Source: Alisma plantago-aquatica | Lineage: Eukaryota > Streptophyta > Magnoliopsida > Alismatales > Alismataceae | DNA: 64,000 nucleotides | NCBI GenBank assembly: GCA_963693085.1 | Contig: OY856411.1 | Location: forward strand, 71,592,001 to 71,656,000 | Direction of reading: 5' to 3' | In this document: piece by piece, positions 12,264 to 24,548 of the stretch | Layout of the letters: each line of letters starts with the position of its first letter | Numbering within the stretch: the first letter of the stretch is position 1 | The notes under the pieces: generated by a model | The model's input: the letters and a program-made list of their open reading frames with translations, nothing else | Told to the model about the DNA's origin: nothing | Database searches by the model: none | Translations under genes and position numbers: made by a program

Positions 12264-12965
12264 TTTTGGTATATGTATGCCCATAGAGCCATCCCAAGCA
12301 ATTGCATGGAGTCAGATATTAATTAATCAATTAATGCGATTATTTGGTTAATTAATGAATTCCAGAATATTCTAATTAATCCACGATCGTTTTAATTAAC
12401 GCAACGTTTCTATTTACCGATGGGTTTAGGAAACCCTACTTCCCTTCGTATCCTATTTAAAGGAGGATTGACAGCCGATATCTATATAAGATATCGAGAG
12501 ATGCTTTTAGTTTATGCTCACGCAAAAAAATCCTAGCTGTCATCATCATTAGGAGTGAAAGGAAAGCAACGCGCAGCTAGCACGCCGCCGCAGAGACATG
12601 ACTCCTTCCCGCCGGCTTGGGAAGCACGACGTGGAGTTCCGTCCATCTGCGTGGACGAAGTAGAGATGCAGACGCCTGAGTTCGGAGGACGTCAATGACC
12701 ACCTATACGCGCTACGAGCGGCGGACATCACTGCCGCAAAGGAGCGCCGCCGGATCAACCTGCGACAGCGAACGAGAGAGAAGTTCCGTCCGTGTAGACA
12801 ACCAGTGTTGCACCATCGTGCAGCGGGACATCGCCGGACTTGCTCCGCGATAAGATATATCCCGTAAACACTCCTTCCAAATACGTTGTTGTCGACGAGA
12901 TCCTGTTTCGGGTTGCGTGGATTTTATTGCTTCCGCCGTGCATGTTTTCTCCACAAAACCCAACA
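12264..12965 (+). mobile_element. Copia LTR 1 (outer left)
   Basis: About 702 bases, aligned by eye end to end with the two other copia LTRs. The first bases are TTTTGG where the others have TGTTGG; the end ACCCAACA is intact. It lacks a short stretch (near 12684) that both other LTRs have, and has its own set of substitutions. Confidence 0.85.
12477..12495 (+). promoter_or_regulatory. Copia LTR 1 TATA box inside an inverted repeat
   Basis: TATATAA flanked on each side by GATATC, giving a 19-base near-palindrome. It is unchanged in all three LTRs although they differ by several percent elsewhere. It is the likely core promoter. Confidence 0.65.
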
Positions 12966-12966
12966 G

Positions 12967-12978
12967 TGGTATCAGAGC
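12967..12978 (+). other. Primer-binding site, copia unit A
   Basis: TGGTATCAGAGC, a perfect 12-base match to the initiator tRNA-Met primer site, one base after the LTR end. Confidence 0.93.
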
Positions 12979-13567
12979 AGCGTCAATCTACGGCGTATTT
13001 GGATTCGTTTCAATATGATCAAATCACTGTATACTATTTTTATGTTGCATACGATGCGAATTAAACCTGCTAATGTGCAAATCTAAACCTAATTCCACGT
13101 ACGCCGCAGGCTTCTGTTTTTGACGTTTTGGATGGGGTCGACAATGGAAAATATTGATTTTCCTAAGTGCACGGAAGTAAAATTCCGTAGACCTTTTAAT
13201 GGGGCGCTGCCCCTGTGTACCCCGCATAGTCTGCGTGAGAGTAAAAAATTATTTAATGGGGAATGTCCCACATTAAAAGTACTGCAATTTTAATATGTAT
13301 ATACGTATATGTAGATATACCTATAATAACATACACGTCGCCTTTAAAATTTGTTTTATGTGGTGAGTGCATGCACGGTTATGGCCTAGTATCCCCTATT
13401 GTGAATGAATGTGGATGTCGATCTTGTGGATATGTCTGTTTGTGATGTATAATGGTTGCATATAGATCCTTTGTATAAAGTATTCAGCTTGCATGCGAGC
13501 CTCATCTCTTATTTCAAAGTGTAATTAATTCTTTCCTTTTATATTTATACTCATATGATGTAATAGA
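12979..13567 (+). other. Copia unit A leader, left part
   Basis: Non-coding leader between primer site and gag, continued at 27398-28250 after the inserted element; about 1.46 kb before insertion. It contains the self-complementary GGGGCGCTGCCCC at 13201-13213, a candidate RNA dimerisation hairpin. Unit B has the same region uninterrupted. Confidence 0.75.
13201..13213 (+). promoter_or_regulatory. Candidate RNA dimerisation hairpin, unit A
   Basis: GGGGC-GCT-GCCCC is a perfect 5-base stem with a 3-base loop, in the leader about 220 bases after the primer site. Unit B (34310-34322) has one changed base that breaks the stem. The role is inferred from its position and symmetry. Confidence 0.35.
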
Positions 13568-13572
13568 GATAG
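13568..13572. repeat. Target-site duplication GATAG, left copy
   Basis: GATAG directly left of the first giant LTR, repeated directly right of the second at 27393. In copia unit B the unoccupied site reads GAGATATGATTAG at 34675-34687, confirming the junction. Confidence 0.93.
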
Positions 13573-14455
13573 TGTAACATCCCTGACCTGGGTTATGCTT
13601 TAACCCTAGGTGTTTTGATTAAGAAAGATTATTATATGATTAATCTCATCTTGTGAAAAGTAATTAAGGCTCAAAAGGAACCTATGTTTCAATTTTGGTC
13701 CTGTTTGAACAATGTTGGAACAATGTTTGCTTATTTTGGACTAAAGTGCAAATTACCCAAGTTGAGGGGTTAACTTGCAAATTTCACATGATAAGATGTT
13801 CCTCTGATGTTGTGACATCATAGGAATGAATATAATGTAGTGGTATGGTTTTCCCAAGCCTGGACACCAAGATAGAGCTTGTTGGACAATGTTGTGCATT
13901 AAAACCTAGTTTTGGAGTAAAGTGCAATTTACCCAAAATATAGGGTTCAATATGCAAATTACCACTTCAACAAGGTCCCTAATGTTTCTTAGCATCAGTT
14001 AGATCAAAGAAAATGAGAGTGACTCCTCATTTGAATTAAGTTGTAGGAGAGAGAATCTTGACATTAAAATAATCAAGAATAATGCCTAATTGAAACCCTA
14101 ATTCGATTTAGGGCAAAAATGAATAAAAATAATTGAAGGGCTTTCAACCAAAATGTTTTGGGTTGATTTTGAATAAGTATGGACGTTCCTTTAACAAGAT
14201 AAGGAACGAAAATATCTTAAGTAGGTGAAATTCCACTCACCTTTTTATAAAGAAAAGTAATATCCACTCACATGTGGGATATTATATTATAAGCATTAAG
14301 GTGCTTAATTTGCTTTTCTTTAAATTGAGGATAATGAAGGAGAATTAAAGGCAAGTAAGGTGCCTCGTACCCAAGGTAGTTGAGGGGGAAGAGGCGGCCA
14401 CTTTATTGGGATTAATTGGATTTTTATAAGACATTTTCTCTCTCATCAATTTCCT

Positions 14456-14462
14456 TATAAAA
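14456..14462 (+). promoter_or_regulatory. TATA box, element 1 5' LTR
   Basis: TATAAAA in the context TTTCCTTATAAAAGTGCC, conserved in all five giant LTRs. It is about 880 bases from the LTR start, so most of the LTR would be transcribed as leader. Confidence 0.6.
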
Positions 14463-15011
14463 GTGCCATTTTCAAGCCCAAACCAAGGCCTTTTCGGATT
14501 TCTTTCTTCCCCTTGCTTGCAAAACTGACCAAGGAGCTAGGGAGGAGCAGGGAGCACGTCCCCAACATGTTGGTAAGCCCTTGACCTTCGTTCTTCATGA
14601 TTTCATGGTGGAAATCGAAAATAAATTATGGATTCCTTCTTATTTCGATCTCCTCTTCAACCCTAGCCAACTTTTATAATCAAAAGCTTGAGGACGAGCC
14701 TAGGGGGAGTTGCAAGAGCTTCATCCACCATTAATGGCGTGAGCTTGGATCTTTGGAGCTCAATTGGAGGCGGGTTTTATAACTTAAACCCTTAAACATT
14801 TCTATTGCATCAATTCTCTATGCGTTGTTGATTGATTTCTTCAATTCGATGCACTCTTGTTTCTTGCTGCAATTTCCATCAAGAACGGTTGCTGTTCTTG
14901 GTTTTTAGAAGGAAGGGGATGATGAAATCATCCTAGATGCTTATACAAAGAAAATTACCAAGCCAAATGGTTTTGATAGCTATCCCAAATCGTTTTAATT
15001 TGATTGGCTAT

Positions 15012-16143
15012 GCGGTTTCAGCAAACCGTTTAAGGGCAAACGGTTTGAAACCGTTTGGGAGCAAACGGTTTCAAGACCGTTTGAGATGGTTGACCAAGCT
15101 TTGATCGTTTGAGAATATTGTTTCTAATTATGTAGAATAATAATCCTTAAAATTTGAGGGGTTAAATCCAAAGGAATCGTGAGTTGAAGGCCAATCAATT
15201 AGGCAAATCAAATTGAATTAAATGCTGATTTTCAACCTGATTAACTGGACCTGTTTGGGAAAACGGTTTTAAAACCGTTTGATATGGTTGAACAAGCGTT
15301 GACCGTTTAAGGATTCCTGTTCCTAATGATGTTGGTTAATAACTCTCCAAATTTGAGGGGTTAACTCCAAAAGAATCGTGAGTTGAAGCCTAATCAATTA
15401 GGGAAACCTAATTTGATTAAGTGCTGATTTTCAACCTGATTAACTTGACCTTTTTGGGAAAACGGTTTCAAGACCGTTTGGTGGAGTTGAACAAGCATTG
15501 ACCGTTTGATATTACTGTTCCTAATGATGTGGGTTAATGACCCTCCAAATTTGAGGGGTTAACTCCAAAAGAATCATGAGTTGAAGGCTAATCAATCAGG
15601 TAAACCCTAATTGAAAACAGTGCTGAAATTCCAATGAGTTAAGTTGAGATTTTGGGTTGATTAGCCCAAACGGTTTCAAGACCGTTTGGGGATCACCCAA
15701 ACGGTCTCAAGACCGTTTGGGGATCACCCCAAGACCGTTTGGAGGTCTGGGGTTAAGTATAGTTGACCAATTGAAGGTCCAAAGGTACTAATCATATTGC
15801 AATGTAGTGCTGATTTGTTGATCAACTCGATAGACCAATCCATGATGAATGTTCACTAGAGTCCAAAGGTTGGATGGGCAAACGGTCTCAAGACCGTTTG
15901 GATCTCATCCAAACGGTCTCAAGACCGTTTGGTGGTCACCCAAGACCGTTTGGAGGTCTAGGGTTGAGTATGGTTAGGTGTTTGAAGGTCTAAAGGTACC
16001 AAGTTGTTAAACAATGTAATGCTGATTTGGTGATCAATCCAATGAACCAAACCCTAATTGGATTGCTTAGATTTGAGTGATATGATGGGAAAACGGTCTC
16101 AAGACCGTTTGGAGGTCATCCAAACGACCTCAATACCGTTTTG
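15012..16143 (+). repeat. Palindrome zone, element 1 5' LTR
   Basis: Nine full copies of a dyad with core AAACGGTCTCAAGACCGTTT or AAACGGTTTCAAGACCGTTT, plus several half or decayed copies. In the best copies the arms CCAAACGGTCT and AGACCGTTTGG are perfectly complementary around a 2-base centre. Copies come in close pairs about 30 bases apart or alone at 180-200 base spacing. Confidence 0.93.
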
Positions 16144-16793
16144 GGTCAGGTCATACCCAATTTGGATGATGGTTCAATGGTTTCAAAGCAACTAGTCTTA
16201 CATTGATTAGTGTTGTTGAATCATCGACTCCAAACCCTAATTCAATTGAATCAAACCCTAATTAATGATCAATTGAGGGTCAATTGAGAGTCAAATCAGT
16301 TTAAGGTTGACCTATTAAACTCAATTGAAGTATGAGGGTAGGTCCAATTGATGACTAGTTCCATGAATTCAATGATTGAAGGAATCAACATTGAAAACCC
16401 TAATTCAATTGGATACCCTATGTAATGGAGGTCCAATGTGATTGAATCTCTTGAGAATCAAGATGATGAATGATCCATTGATCCAATGTTGATTAGTAAT
16501 GATAATCAAAGAAGGTACAAAGGTTGAAACCCGAATAGTACCTAAGGGATTAGTGCCAATTAAGGGATGAATTCCTAATTGCTTATAGGGTCAATGACTT
16601 GATACACTATGTTAATCATAGTTGCATGTACTCAACTAAAGGGTGATATGACCTATTCAAGTTGAGAAGTTGATAGCATGAATTCATACATGAATATGAT
16701 TCATGTGGTGGTTAAGAGTTATGATCCTTAAGTAAAGAGATCATGAAACCCTAAACATGAACATAAACCCTAATTGACAGGGTTATTGAACTC

Positions 16794-16947
16794 AAACCCT
16801 AGTTGAGGGTGTATCCTTATGAAACCCTAGTTGAGGGTGTATCCATGTGAAACCCTAACTGAGGGTGTATCCATGTGAAACCCTAGTTGAGGGTGTATCC
16901 ATTTGAAACCCTAATTGAGGGTGATTTCATGAGAAACCATAATTGGG
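16794..16947 (+). repeat. 28-base tandem repeat, element 1 5' LTR
   Basis: Five units of the type AAACCCTAGTTGAGGGTGTA plus 8 bases. Each unit has ACCCT and AGGGT as inverted arms. The same array is in all five giant LTRs. Confidence 0.85.
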
Positions 16948-17113
16948 AATGATTAGCAAACCTTGAATATGGGAAACGTGATATGAAACCCTAATGAAGG
17001 GTGATGCTATATGTAATCCCTATTCTAAAGAAGGGAGATGGTATGTGAAACCCTAATCCCTAATGAAAGAATAGAATTCATACTTGAATATGATTCATTA
17101 GGGGAACTTATGT

Positions 17114-17210
17114 AGCACGACCGTGGTAGCTTCACTTTGCACGACCGTGCAAGGTAGCACGACCGTGGTGGCTTCCCTTCGCACAGCCGTTCTTGGTTGC
17201 ACGGTCGTGG
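17114..17210 (+). repeat. GCACGACCGTG cluster, element 1 5' LTR
   Basis: Five imperfect copies of GCACGACCGTG or its complement GCACGGTCGTG within about 100 bases. It is present in both LTRs of element 1 and absent from the LTRs of element 2. Confidence 0.8.
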
Positions 17211-19631
17211 TGCTGATTTAGAGGTGATTTGAAAGTGACCTCATATGATCATATACCTTGTGATGATAATCATTTAGTGATACATCAAGATATGATAGTT
17301 ATCACATTCAGCATTTCAGGGTTTATATGCCTTGATGTACTTCAAATCCAATATAATTGGGTAAGAAACATATGAAGTGTGTTATGAAACTATTACAATA
17401 AAATGTAATGAGTTGTTACACCTTGATGAGTGTTAATTAATGTACCTTGAGAATGGGGTTAAGCCCAAATGATGTGTATGATATAATCATACCATGATAA
17501 GGATGAGAAATGAACTCATACCTTGAATTGATGATCATAAATTCTATATGATGAAAGTAATGTTCTAGAATAATCAAATATGATATCCTTGAATGCCCTA
17601 GAGGTATGGAATAATGTATTAAGGGTTGGACAGATAATTAGATCATGAACTCTTTATTAATGGGAAATGGGGAACCCTAACCCTAATTTGGGTAAAGGGA
17701 ATGAAAAGCCCTATTTGATAGTAAACCCTAATTCCCGGTAGAGGAATAATGGTGTTGCTATCACATCATATGATGTGATGAATATCTTGTATGACTGTTA
17801 TCATGCCTAATAACCATACGTATATTATGAGATGATGTATATAGCTAGTGTGAGCTGTGACATTTATATAATAAATGTTGATTGGCATTATGTGCCTTAA
17901 TGTTGTTGTTGCTTAGTAAAAGAAGCAATATGCATGGACTTTTATGAGTCACATGAGTAAGTTGTTACCCAGTGAGAGGTGACAAGATATTTCATGGCCT
18001 TGTGAGCCAGGTGTGATGCTTGTGTAACAAGTATCATGAATGCCTTGGTCAGATGACCTGAAGGTGATAGTTACCTGAAAAAGGTATAATAATGCTCAAT
18101 GATGAGTTAAGGGTTTGAATACCCAGAACCATATGATTATGGTGATGAGAAAGTGAAGGGATGATAATTCCCAGTATTGAAATGAGGGACTGAGTTCCCA
18201 GGGTCTTTGAAAGACTGATAAATATCTAATAAAAGTAGTACATGTCTCTTTATAGCATTGTTATAATAAGTTATGTTTGAGAACTTGGCTGATGCTAAAA
18301 GAATATGAGAATGTACTTAATAAATCAAGTGAAATATATTCATGTAGTGCTCTGACTATAGATCCATCATCGTCAGGAATAGGTGATGGTGAAACGGGTG
18401 CCCGCGGCAAAACCCGGAGCACATATTTTGAATATGTGGGGGTAAATGGGCGAAAATATCCTTACGTCCTCTTGAAGAGATTGATGGAAGGTAAACAAGA
18501 AACCTCTCAATCCTTCATGAATATGTCGGGATGGATGTATCAGGAATCTCCCAATTATACTTAATGTCGGATCGAGGAGATAAACAAGAAATCTCTCGAT
18601 TGGCGATGAGAGTGCAGTTGACGCTGTAACTCTGTAGCGAAGGTGCCAGAATACCCTGGCTAGCTAGTTAGCAGAGACACGAGATGTCCTGCATGTGGTC
18701 TCGTACTGACCGAGACAGATGAGGTCATAAGAATCCGGCTCTTTTGATGACCTATGTATGGTACCGAGGCGATTTCGTAATGGTCGGTTGGAGTATGAGC
18801 GGTATATCTCATCTCCTCAGAGCATAAGTGTGATTGTAAAATGTAATCAGCCGTATAGCATGTTTTCTTAAGGATTGAATACGGAGATTCATTGGCTGAT
18901 GTTGCATTTCTTTGTGCATTCCTTAGTAGATAAATGTTAATTATGTTTCTTTATATTCTCTGCAAAGTAGACATATGAATTACTTATCTACCATGGGTAG
19001 ATGCAATGACCTCCTTGAGAATGGAGATTATCTTATTCTCTTCTATGATGAATAATTCTGCCTGATAATGTAAAAGTAACCCCTACTCAATTTTAATTTG
19101 ATAAACTGCAATAACAATGTTTTTGGCGGAGAGTTATATCTCTCGCTGGGGCAATTTTCAATTGTCTCACCCCCGTGGGAAACATTTTTAGGTATGCATG
19201 GAAGGCAGAGCAGAGACCCTAGAACAGGGAAAGAGCAGCAGCAACAGCAGGGACAACAATAAAATCTCAGGTGGAAATATTGTCTGTCTAGTCATATAGA
19301 TAGTAGTCTTATGTGTCGTCTCTGTACTCTCAGGTCCTCGGAGTTTTAAATGTATCAATATGAGTTTTGGCTTGGTGCCTCGAAGTTTTTATACTGTCTG
19401 TGTATATTTGTTAACAGGGCAGTCAATGTTGTAATCCTTGAAAAGGAATGGTATAGGTTGTGTACTTGTGAACCAGGATGAATTTGGAATACCTTGGTTC
19501 ATGGTTAAAGAGTTTTCCTATGAATGGATCTCTTTGCAAAAAGTTTTAAATTTTCAGTGATTTTCAATAATCCGCTGCAAATAATTCGCTTCCGCATTAG
19601 TTAATCCTGTTTTTGTGAGACGGTCGTTTCA

Positions 19632-21340
19632 ATTAGTGGTATCAGAGCTCTAGGTTCGTTGAGTCTACAGAGACATAGGACTAAGTTGTTGAGTCTGTGT
19701 TAGTGTCCTCCAATATACCCTATAATGATTTCTGCTTGTGCAGAGAAAGGGTAAAGTTTAAAATGACTGGAGAGAACAATTAACACATTGCTTAGGGCAA
19801 TGTTGTTGCATCAAGAAGAGGTGCAGGGGATCATGCAAGAATAGAATGAGTGCCTGAGAATCCCCATTAAGACCTGATCAGGATAGAGAATCCTATGATC
19901 ATGCTCTTGTTGGGAAGATTAGGGCAACAGTAATGCATATGAGTGAACTGGATGCTAGGCTTATAACCTAGGTAATCAGTCCTTAATACAGAAAGCTTGA
20001 TCTTAAAATGAGTTCCTAAATGACTTAGTCATGTTGGAACAAGGGAAAATATGGAAAATATTAACTTATGGCAAGAAAGTAGACTCTGCCATGAGCTTAG
20101 ACAGATAATAAATATGTGATGGCAGTGCCCAAGAAGGGGCAATAAGCTGAGAAGTAGGTGATGATCTCTATAATTTTAGAGACATTTGCCTAATGGTTCT
20201 AAAAAGCCAAGGTTTTTGGTACAAATAGTGCAATAAATGCCTAGTGTACCAGGGCAGCAGCCCCTAAGTAAGTGTAAAGGTCTTAACCTTTCACCTGTAA
20301 AATTCCATGGCTTAGTTTTTGCATCAGTAATAAGACTAATAAGACCATGATGTGAGGACAATGTATGTTATAAATGTGTACATGTTGAGTACACTAAACC
20401 CCTTTTGTTATAAAAAGGAGGACTGCTGATTTGGTTTTCCCTATTAGTTGTCATATAGGGAAGAAATGATGAGAATTAGAATTTGAATTCTGTTCAAGTA
20501 TTCTTTTAAATGTTCTATATTGATCTTACCTCTATGAAAGAGGAAGAGGTATAGAAGATATGCCTGGATAAAATCCAGGGATGTTAAATCTTATGTTATG
20601 ATAATATGAAAAACAAGAAATATGATAGCATGTAAGTGCATACTACTTGATCTCAGTACTTGTAAACCCTGATCAGGTTTACAACTATTGATGATAAAGT
20701 GAGTATGGAAACTCTTAGATTGATATCTTTTTTATTGCCCTGATCAAGCAATCATTCTGATATAATCTAATGAGTATCATGAAATAAGAAATATGGTATG
20801 GATAAATGTATCATACCTTAAGTACAAGAAAGAAGGATCTGATAGGAATTCAGATCAGTATGTGTATATGAGGAAGTAAAAGTATGACCCTCATATGATG
20901 AGAAAGAGAACAAGGGAGGTGATCCCTGTTTAATAAAGTTGTAAATATGATAAAAGAAAGATGAGAATATGATGTGTTTTCAACACATGTGACTGATACC
21001 AGGGTAATGGATTCTGGTATCTGAGAATTATCAGATGGTTTAGATTAGCTACCTGGAGTGATCAACTATGAAATCAGTCTGATTATATAAAATGATATGA
21101 ACATCATATGTTAGGGGTTTATGCTTTGCATAAACATAACAACTAAATATGTCTTTAAGATAAGTTCTCATTTGACTCTATGAGAATATTGTGTGAAGGA
21201 ACTTTGTGCTGATCAAAGTTCTATGATGTCTACATAACAATGAGGTGTTATGAAGAGACATGATGATATGATGAATGAATAATATCTGTTCCCTTTATCT
21301 GGGATTTCGGGGACGAAATCCTTGTTAGGGGTTTATAATT
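19632..21340 (+). mobile_element. Non-coding internal domain of element 1
   Basis: 1709 bases between the LTRs. It starts with the primer site and a segment shared with element 2 (around ATGACTGGAGAG at 19762) that may be a gag relic, and ends with a segment shared with element 2 and with gypsy pol ends. The middle, about 19990-21080, is AT-rich and lacks the minisatellites of element 2. No protein domain is encoded. Confidence 0.85.
19637..19648 (+). other. Primer-binding site, element 1
   Basis: TGGTATCAGAGC, perfect match to the initiator tRNA-Met site, 5 bases after the LTR end. Confidence 0.93.
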
Positions 21341-22223
21341 TGTAACATCCCTGACCTGGGTTATGCTTTAACCCTAGGTGTTTTGATTAAGAAAGATGAT
21401 TATATGCTTAATCTCATCTTGTGAAAAGTAATTAAGGCTCAAAAGGAACCTATGTTTCAATTTTGGTCCTGTTTGAACAATGTTGAAATAATGTTTGCTT
21501 ATTTTGGACTAAAGTGCAAATTACCCAAGTTGAGGGGTTAAATTGCAAATTGCACATGATAAGATGTTCCTATGATGTTGTGACATCATAGGAATTAATA
21601 TAATGTAGTGGTATGGTTTTCCCAAGCCTGGACACCAAGATAGAGCTTGTTGGACAATGTTGTAAATTAAAACCTAGTTTTGGAGTAAAGTGCAATTTAC
21701 CCAAAATATAGGGTTCAATATGCAAATTACCACTTCAACAAGGTCCCTAATGTTTCTTAGCATCCGTTAGAGCAAATAAAATGATAGGGACTCCTCATTT
21801 GAATTAAGTTGTAGGAGAGAGAATCTTGACATTAAAATAATCAAGAATAATGCCTAATTGAAACCCTAATTCGATTTAGGGCAAAAATGAATAAAAATAA
21901 TTGAAGGGCTTTCAACCAAAATGTTTTGGGTTGATTTTGAATAAGTATGGACGTTCCTTTAACAAGATAAGGAACGAAAATATCTTAAGTAGGTGAAATT
22001 CCACTCACCTTTTTATAAAGAAAAGTAATATCCACTCACATGTGGGATATTATATTATAAGCATTAAGGTGCTTAATTTGCTTTTCTTTAAATTGAGGAT
22101 AATGAAGGAGAATTAAAGGCAAGGAAGGTGCCTAGTACCCAAGGTAGTTGAGGGGGAAGAGGCGGCCACTTTATTGGGATTAATTGGATTTTTATAAGGC
22201 ATTTTCTCTCTTATCAATTTCCT

Positions 22224-22230
22224 TATAAAA
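22224..22230 (+). promoter_or_regulatory. TATA box, element 1 3' LTR
   Basis: TATAAAA in the conserved TTTCCTTATAAAAGTGCC context; could drive transcription out into the copia leader and gag. Confidence 0.5.
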
Positions 22231-22790
22231 GTGCCATTTTCAAGCCCAAACCAAGGCCTTTTCGGATTTCTTTCTTCCCCTTGCTTGCAAAACCGACCAA
22301 GGAGCTAGGGAGGAGCAGGGAGCACGTCCCAAACCTGTTGGTAAGCCCTTGACCTTCGTTCTTCATAATTTCATGGTGGAAATCGAAAATAAATTATGGA
22401 TTCCTTCTTATTTCGATCTCCTCTTCAACCCTAGCCAACTTTTACAATCAAAAGATTGAGGACGAGCCTAGGGGGAGTTGCAAGAGCTTCATCCACCATT
22501 AATGGCGTGAGATTGGATCTTTGGAGATCAATTGGAGGTGGGTTTTATAACTTAAACCCTTAAACATTGCTATTGCATCAATTCTCTATGCGTTGTTGAT
22601 TGATTTCTTCAATTCGATGCACTCTTGTTTCTTGCTGCAATTTCCATCAAGAACGGTTTCTGTTCTTGGTTGTTCGAAGGAAGGGGATGATGACATCATT
22701 CTAGATGCTTATCCAAATAAAATTACCAAGCCAAATGGTTTTGATAGCTGTCCCAAATCGTTTTAATTTGATTGGCTATGCGGTTTCAGC

Positions 22791-23900
22791 AAACCGTTTA
22801 AGGGCAAACGGTTTGAAACCGTTTGTGATAAAACGGTTTCAAGACCGTTTGAGATGGTTGACCAAGCGTTGAACGTTTGGGAAACTTGTTCCTAATGATG
22901 TATACTAATGACCCTCCAAATTTGAGGGGTTAACTCCAAAGGAATCGTGAGTTGAAGGCCAATCAATTAGGCAATAAATGCTGATTTTCAACCTGATTAA
23001 CTGGACCTGTTTGGGCAAACGGTTTTAAAACCGTTTGATATGGTTGACCAAGCGTTGACTGTTTGAGATTCCTGTTCCTAATGATTTTGGTTAATAACCC
23101 TACAAATTTGAGGGGTTAACGTCAAAGGAATCGTGAGTTGAAGCCTAATCAATTAGGGAAACCTAATTAGATTAAGTGCTGATTTTCAACCTGATTAACT
23201 TGACCTTTTTGGGAAAACGGTTTCAAGACCGTTTGGTGGAGTTGAACAAGCATTGGACGTTTGATATTACTGTTCCTAATGATGTTGGTTAATGACACTC
23301 CAAATTTTAGGGGTTAACTCCAAAAGAATCATGAGTTGAAGGCTAATCAATTAGGTAAACCCTAATTGAAAACAGTGCTGAAATTCCAATGAGTTAAGTT
23401 GAGATTTTGGGTTGATTAGCCCAAACGGTTTCAAGACCGTTTGGGGATCACCCAAACGGTCTCAAGACCGTTTGGGGATCACCCCAAGACCGTTTGGAGG
23501 TCTGGGGTTAAGTATAGTTGACCAATTGAAGGTCCAAAGGTACTAATCATATTGCAATGTAGTGTTGATTTGTTGATCAACTCGATAGACCAATCCATGA
23601 TGAATTTTCACTAGAGTCCAAAGGTTGGATGGGCAAACGGTCTCAAGACCGTTTGGAGCTCATCCAAACGGTCTCAAGACCGTTTGGTGGTCACCCAAGA
23701 CCGTTTGGAGGTCTAGGGTTGAGTATGGTTAGGTGTTTGAAGGTCTAAAGGTACCAAGCTGTTAAACAATGTAATGTTGATTTGGTGATCAATCCAATGA
23801 ACCAAACCCTAATTGGATTGCTTAGATTTGAGTGATATGATGGGAAAACGGTCTCAAGACCGTTTGGAGGTCATCCAAACGACCTCAAGACCGTTTGGGG
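22791..23900 (+). repeat. Palindrome zone, element 1 3' LTR
   Basis: Nine full dyads matching the 5' LTR copies in order and spacing, plus half sites. Confidence 0.93.
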
Positions 23901-24548
23901 TCAGGTCATACCCAATTTGGATGATGGTTCAATGGTTTCAAAGCAACTAGTCTTACATTGATTAGTGTTGTTGAATCATCGACTCCAAACCCTAATTCAA
24001 TTGAATCAAACCCTAATTTATGATCAATTGAGGGTCAATTGAGAGTCAAATCAGTTGAAGGTTGACCTATTAAACTCAATTGAAGTATGAGGGTAGGTCC
24101 AATTGATGACTGGTTCCATGAATTCAATGATTGAAGGAATCAACATTGAAAACCCTAATTCAGTTGGATACCCTATGTAATGGAGGTCCAATGTGATTGA
24201 ATCTCTTGAGAATAAAGATGATGAATGATCCATTGATCCAATGTTGATTAGTAATGATAATCAAAGAAGGTACAAAGGTTGAAACCAGAATAGTACCTAA
24301 GGGATTAGTGCCAATTAAGGGATGAATTCCTAATTGCTTATAGGGTCAATGACTTGATACACTATGCTAATCATAGTTGTATGTACTCAACTAAAGGGTG
24401 ATATGACCTATTCAAGTTGAGAAGTTGATAGCATGAATTCATACATGAATATGATTCATGTGGTGGTTAAGAGTTATGATCCTTAAGTTAAGAGATCATG
24501 AAACCCTAAACATGAACATAAACCCTAATTGACAGGGTTATTGAACTC

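Larger units (their letters stand above)
13573..19631 (+). mobile_element. Giant 5' LTR of element 1
   Basis: Begins TGTAACATCCCTGACC and ends TTTCA before the primer site. Order of parts: U3 of about 880 bases, TATA box, pyrimidine-rich start region with a GGAGCTAGGGAGGAGCAGGG segment, palindrome zone, AAACCCTAGTTGAGGGT repeats, a GCACGACCGTG cluster, then AT-rich sequence to the end. Open frames inside, including a 95-codon one at 18277-18564, have no recognisable motifs. Confidence 0.9.

Noticed and set aside
16241..17050. Telomere-like AAACCCTAA phrases
   Set aside because: The phrases are not in tandem CCCTAAA register; they are scattered or part of a 28-base LTR repeat.
18277..18564. 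95-codon open frame conserved in both LTRs of element 1 (also 26040-26327)
   Set aside because: The two LTRs are near-identical copies, so conservation is automatic. It begins at TTG, has no known motif and is not open in element 2.
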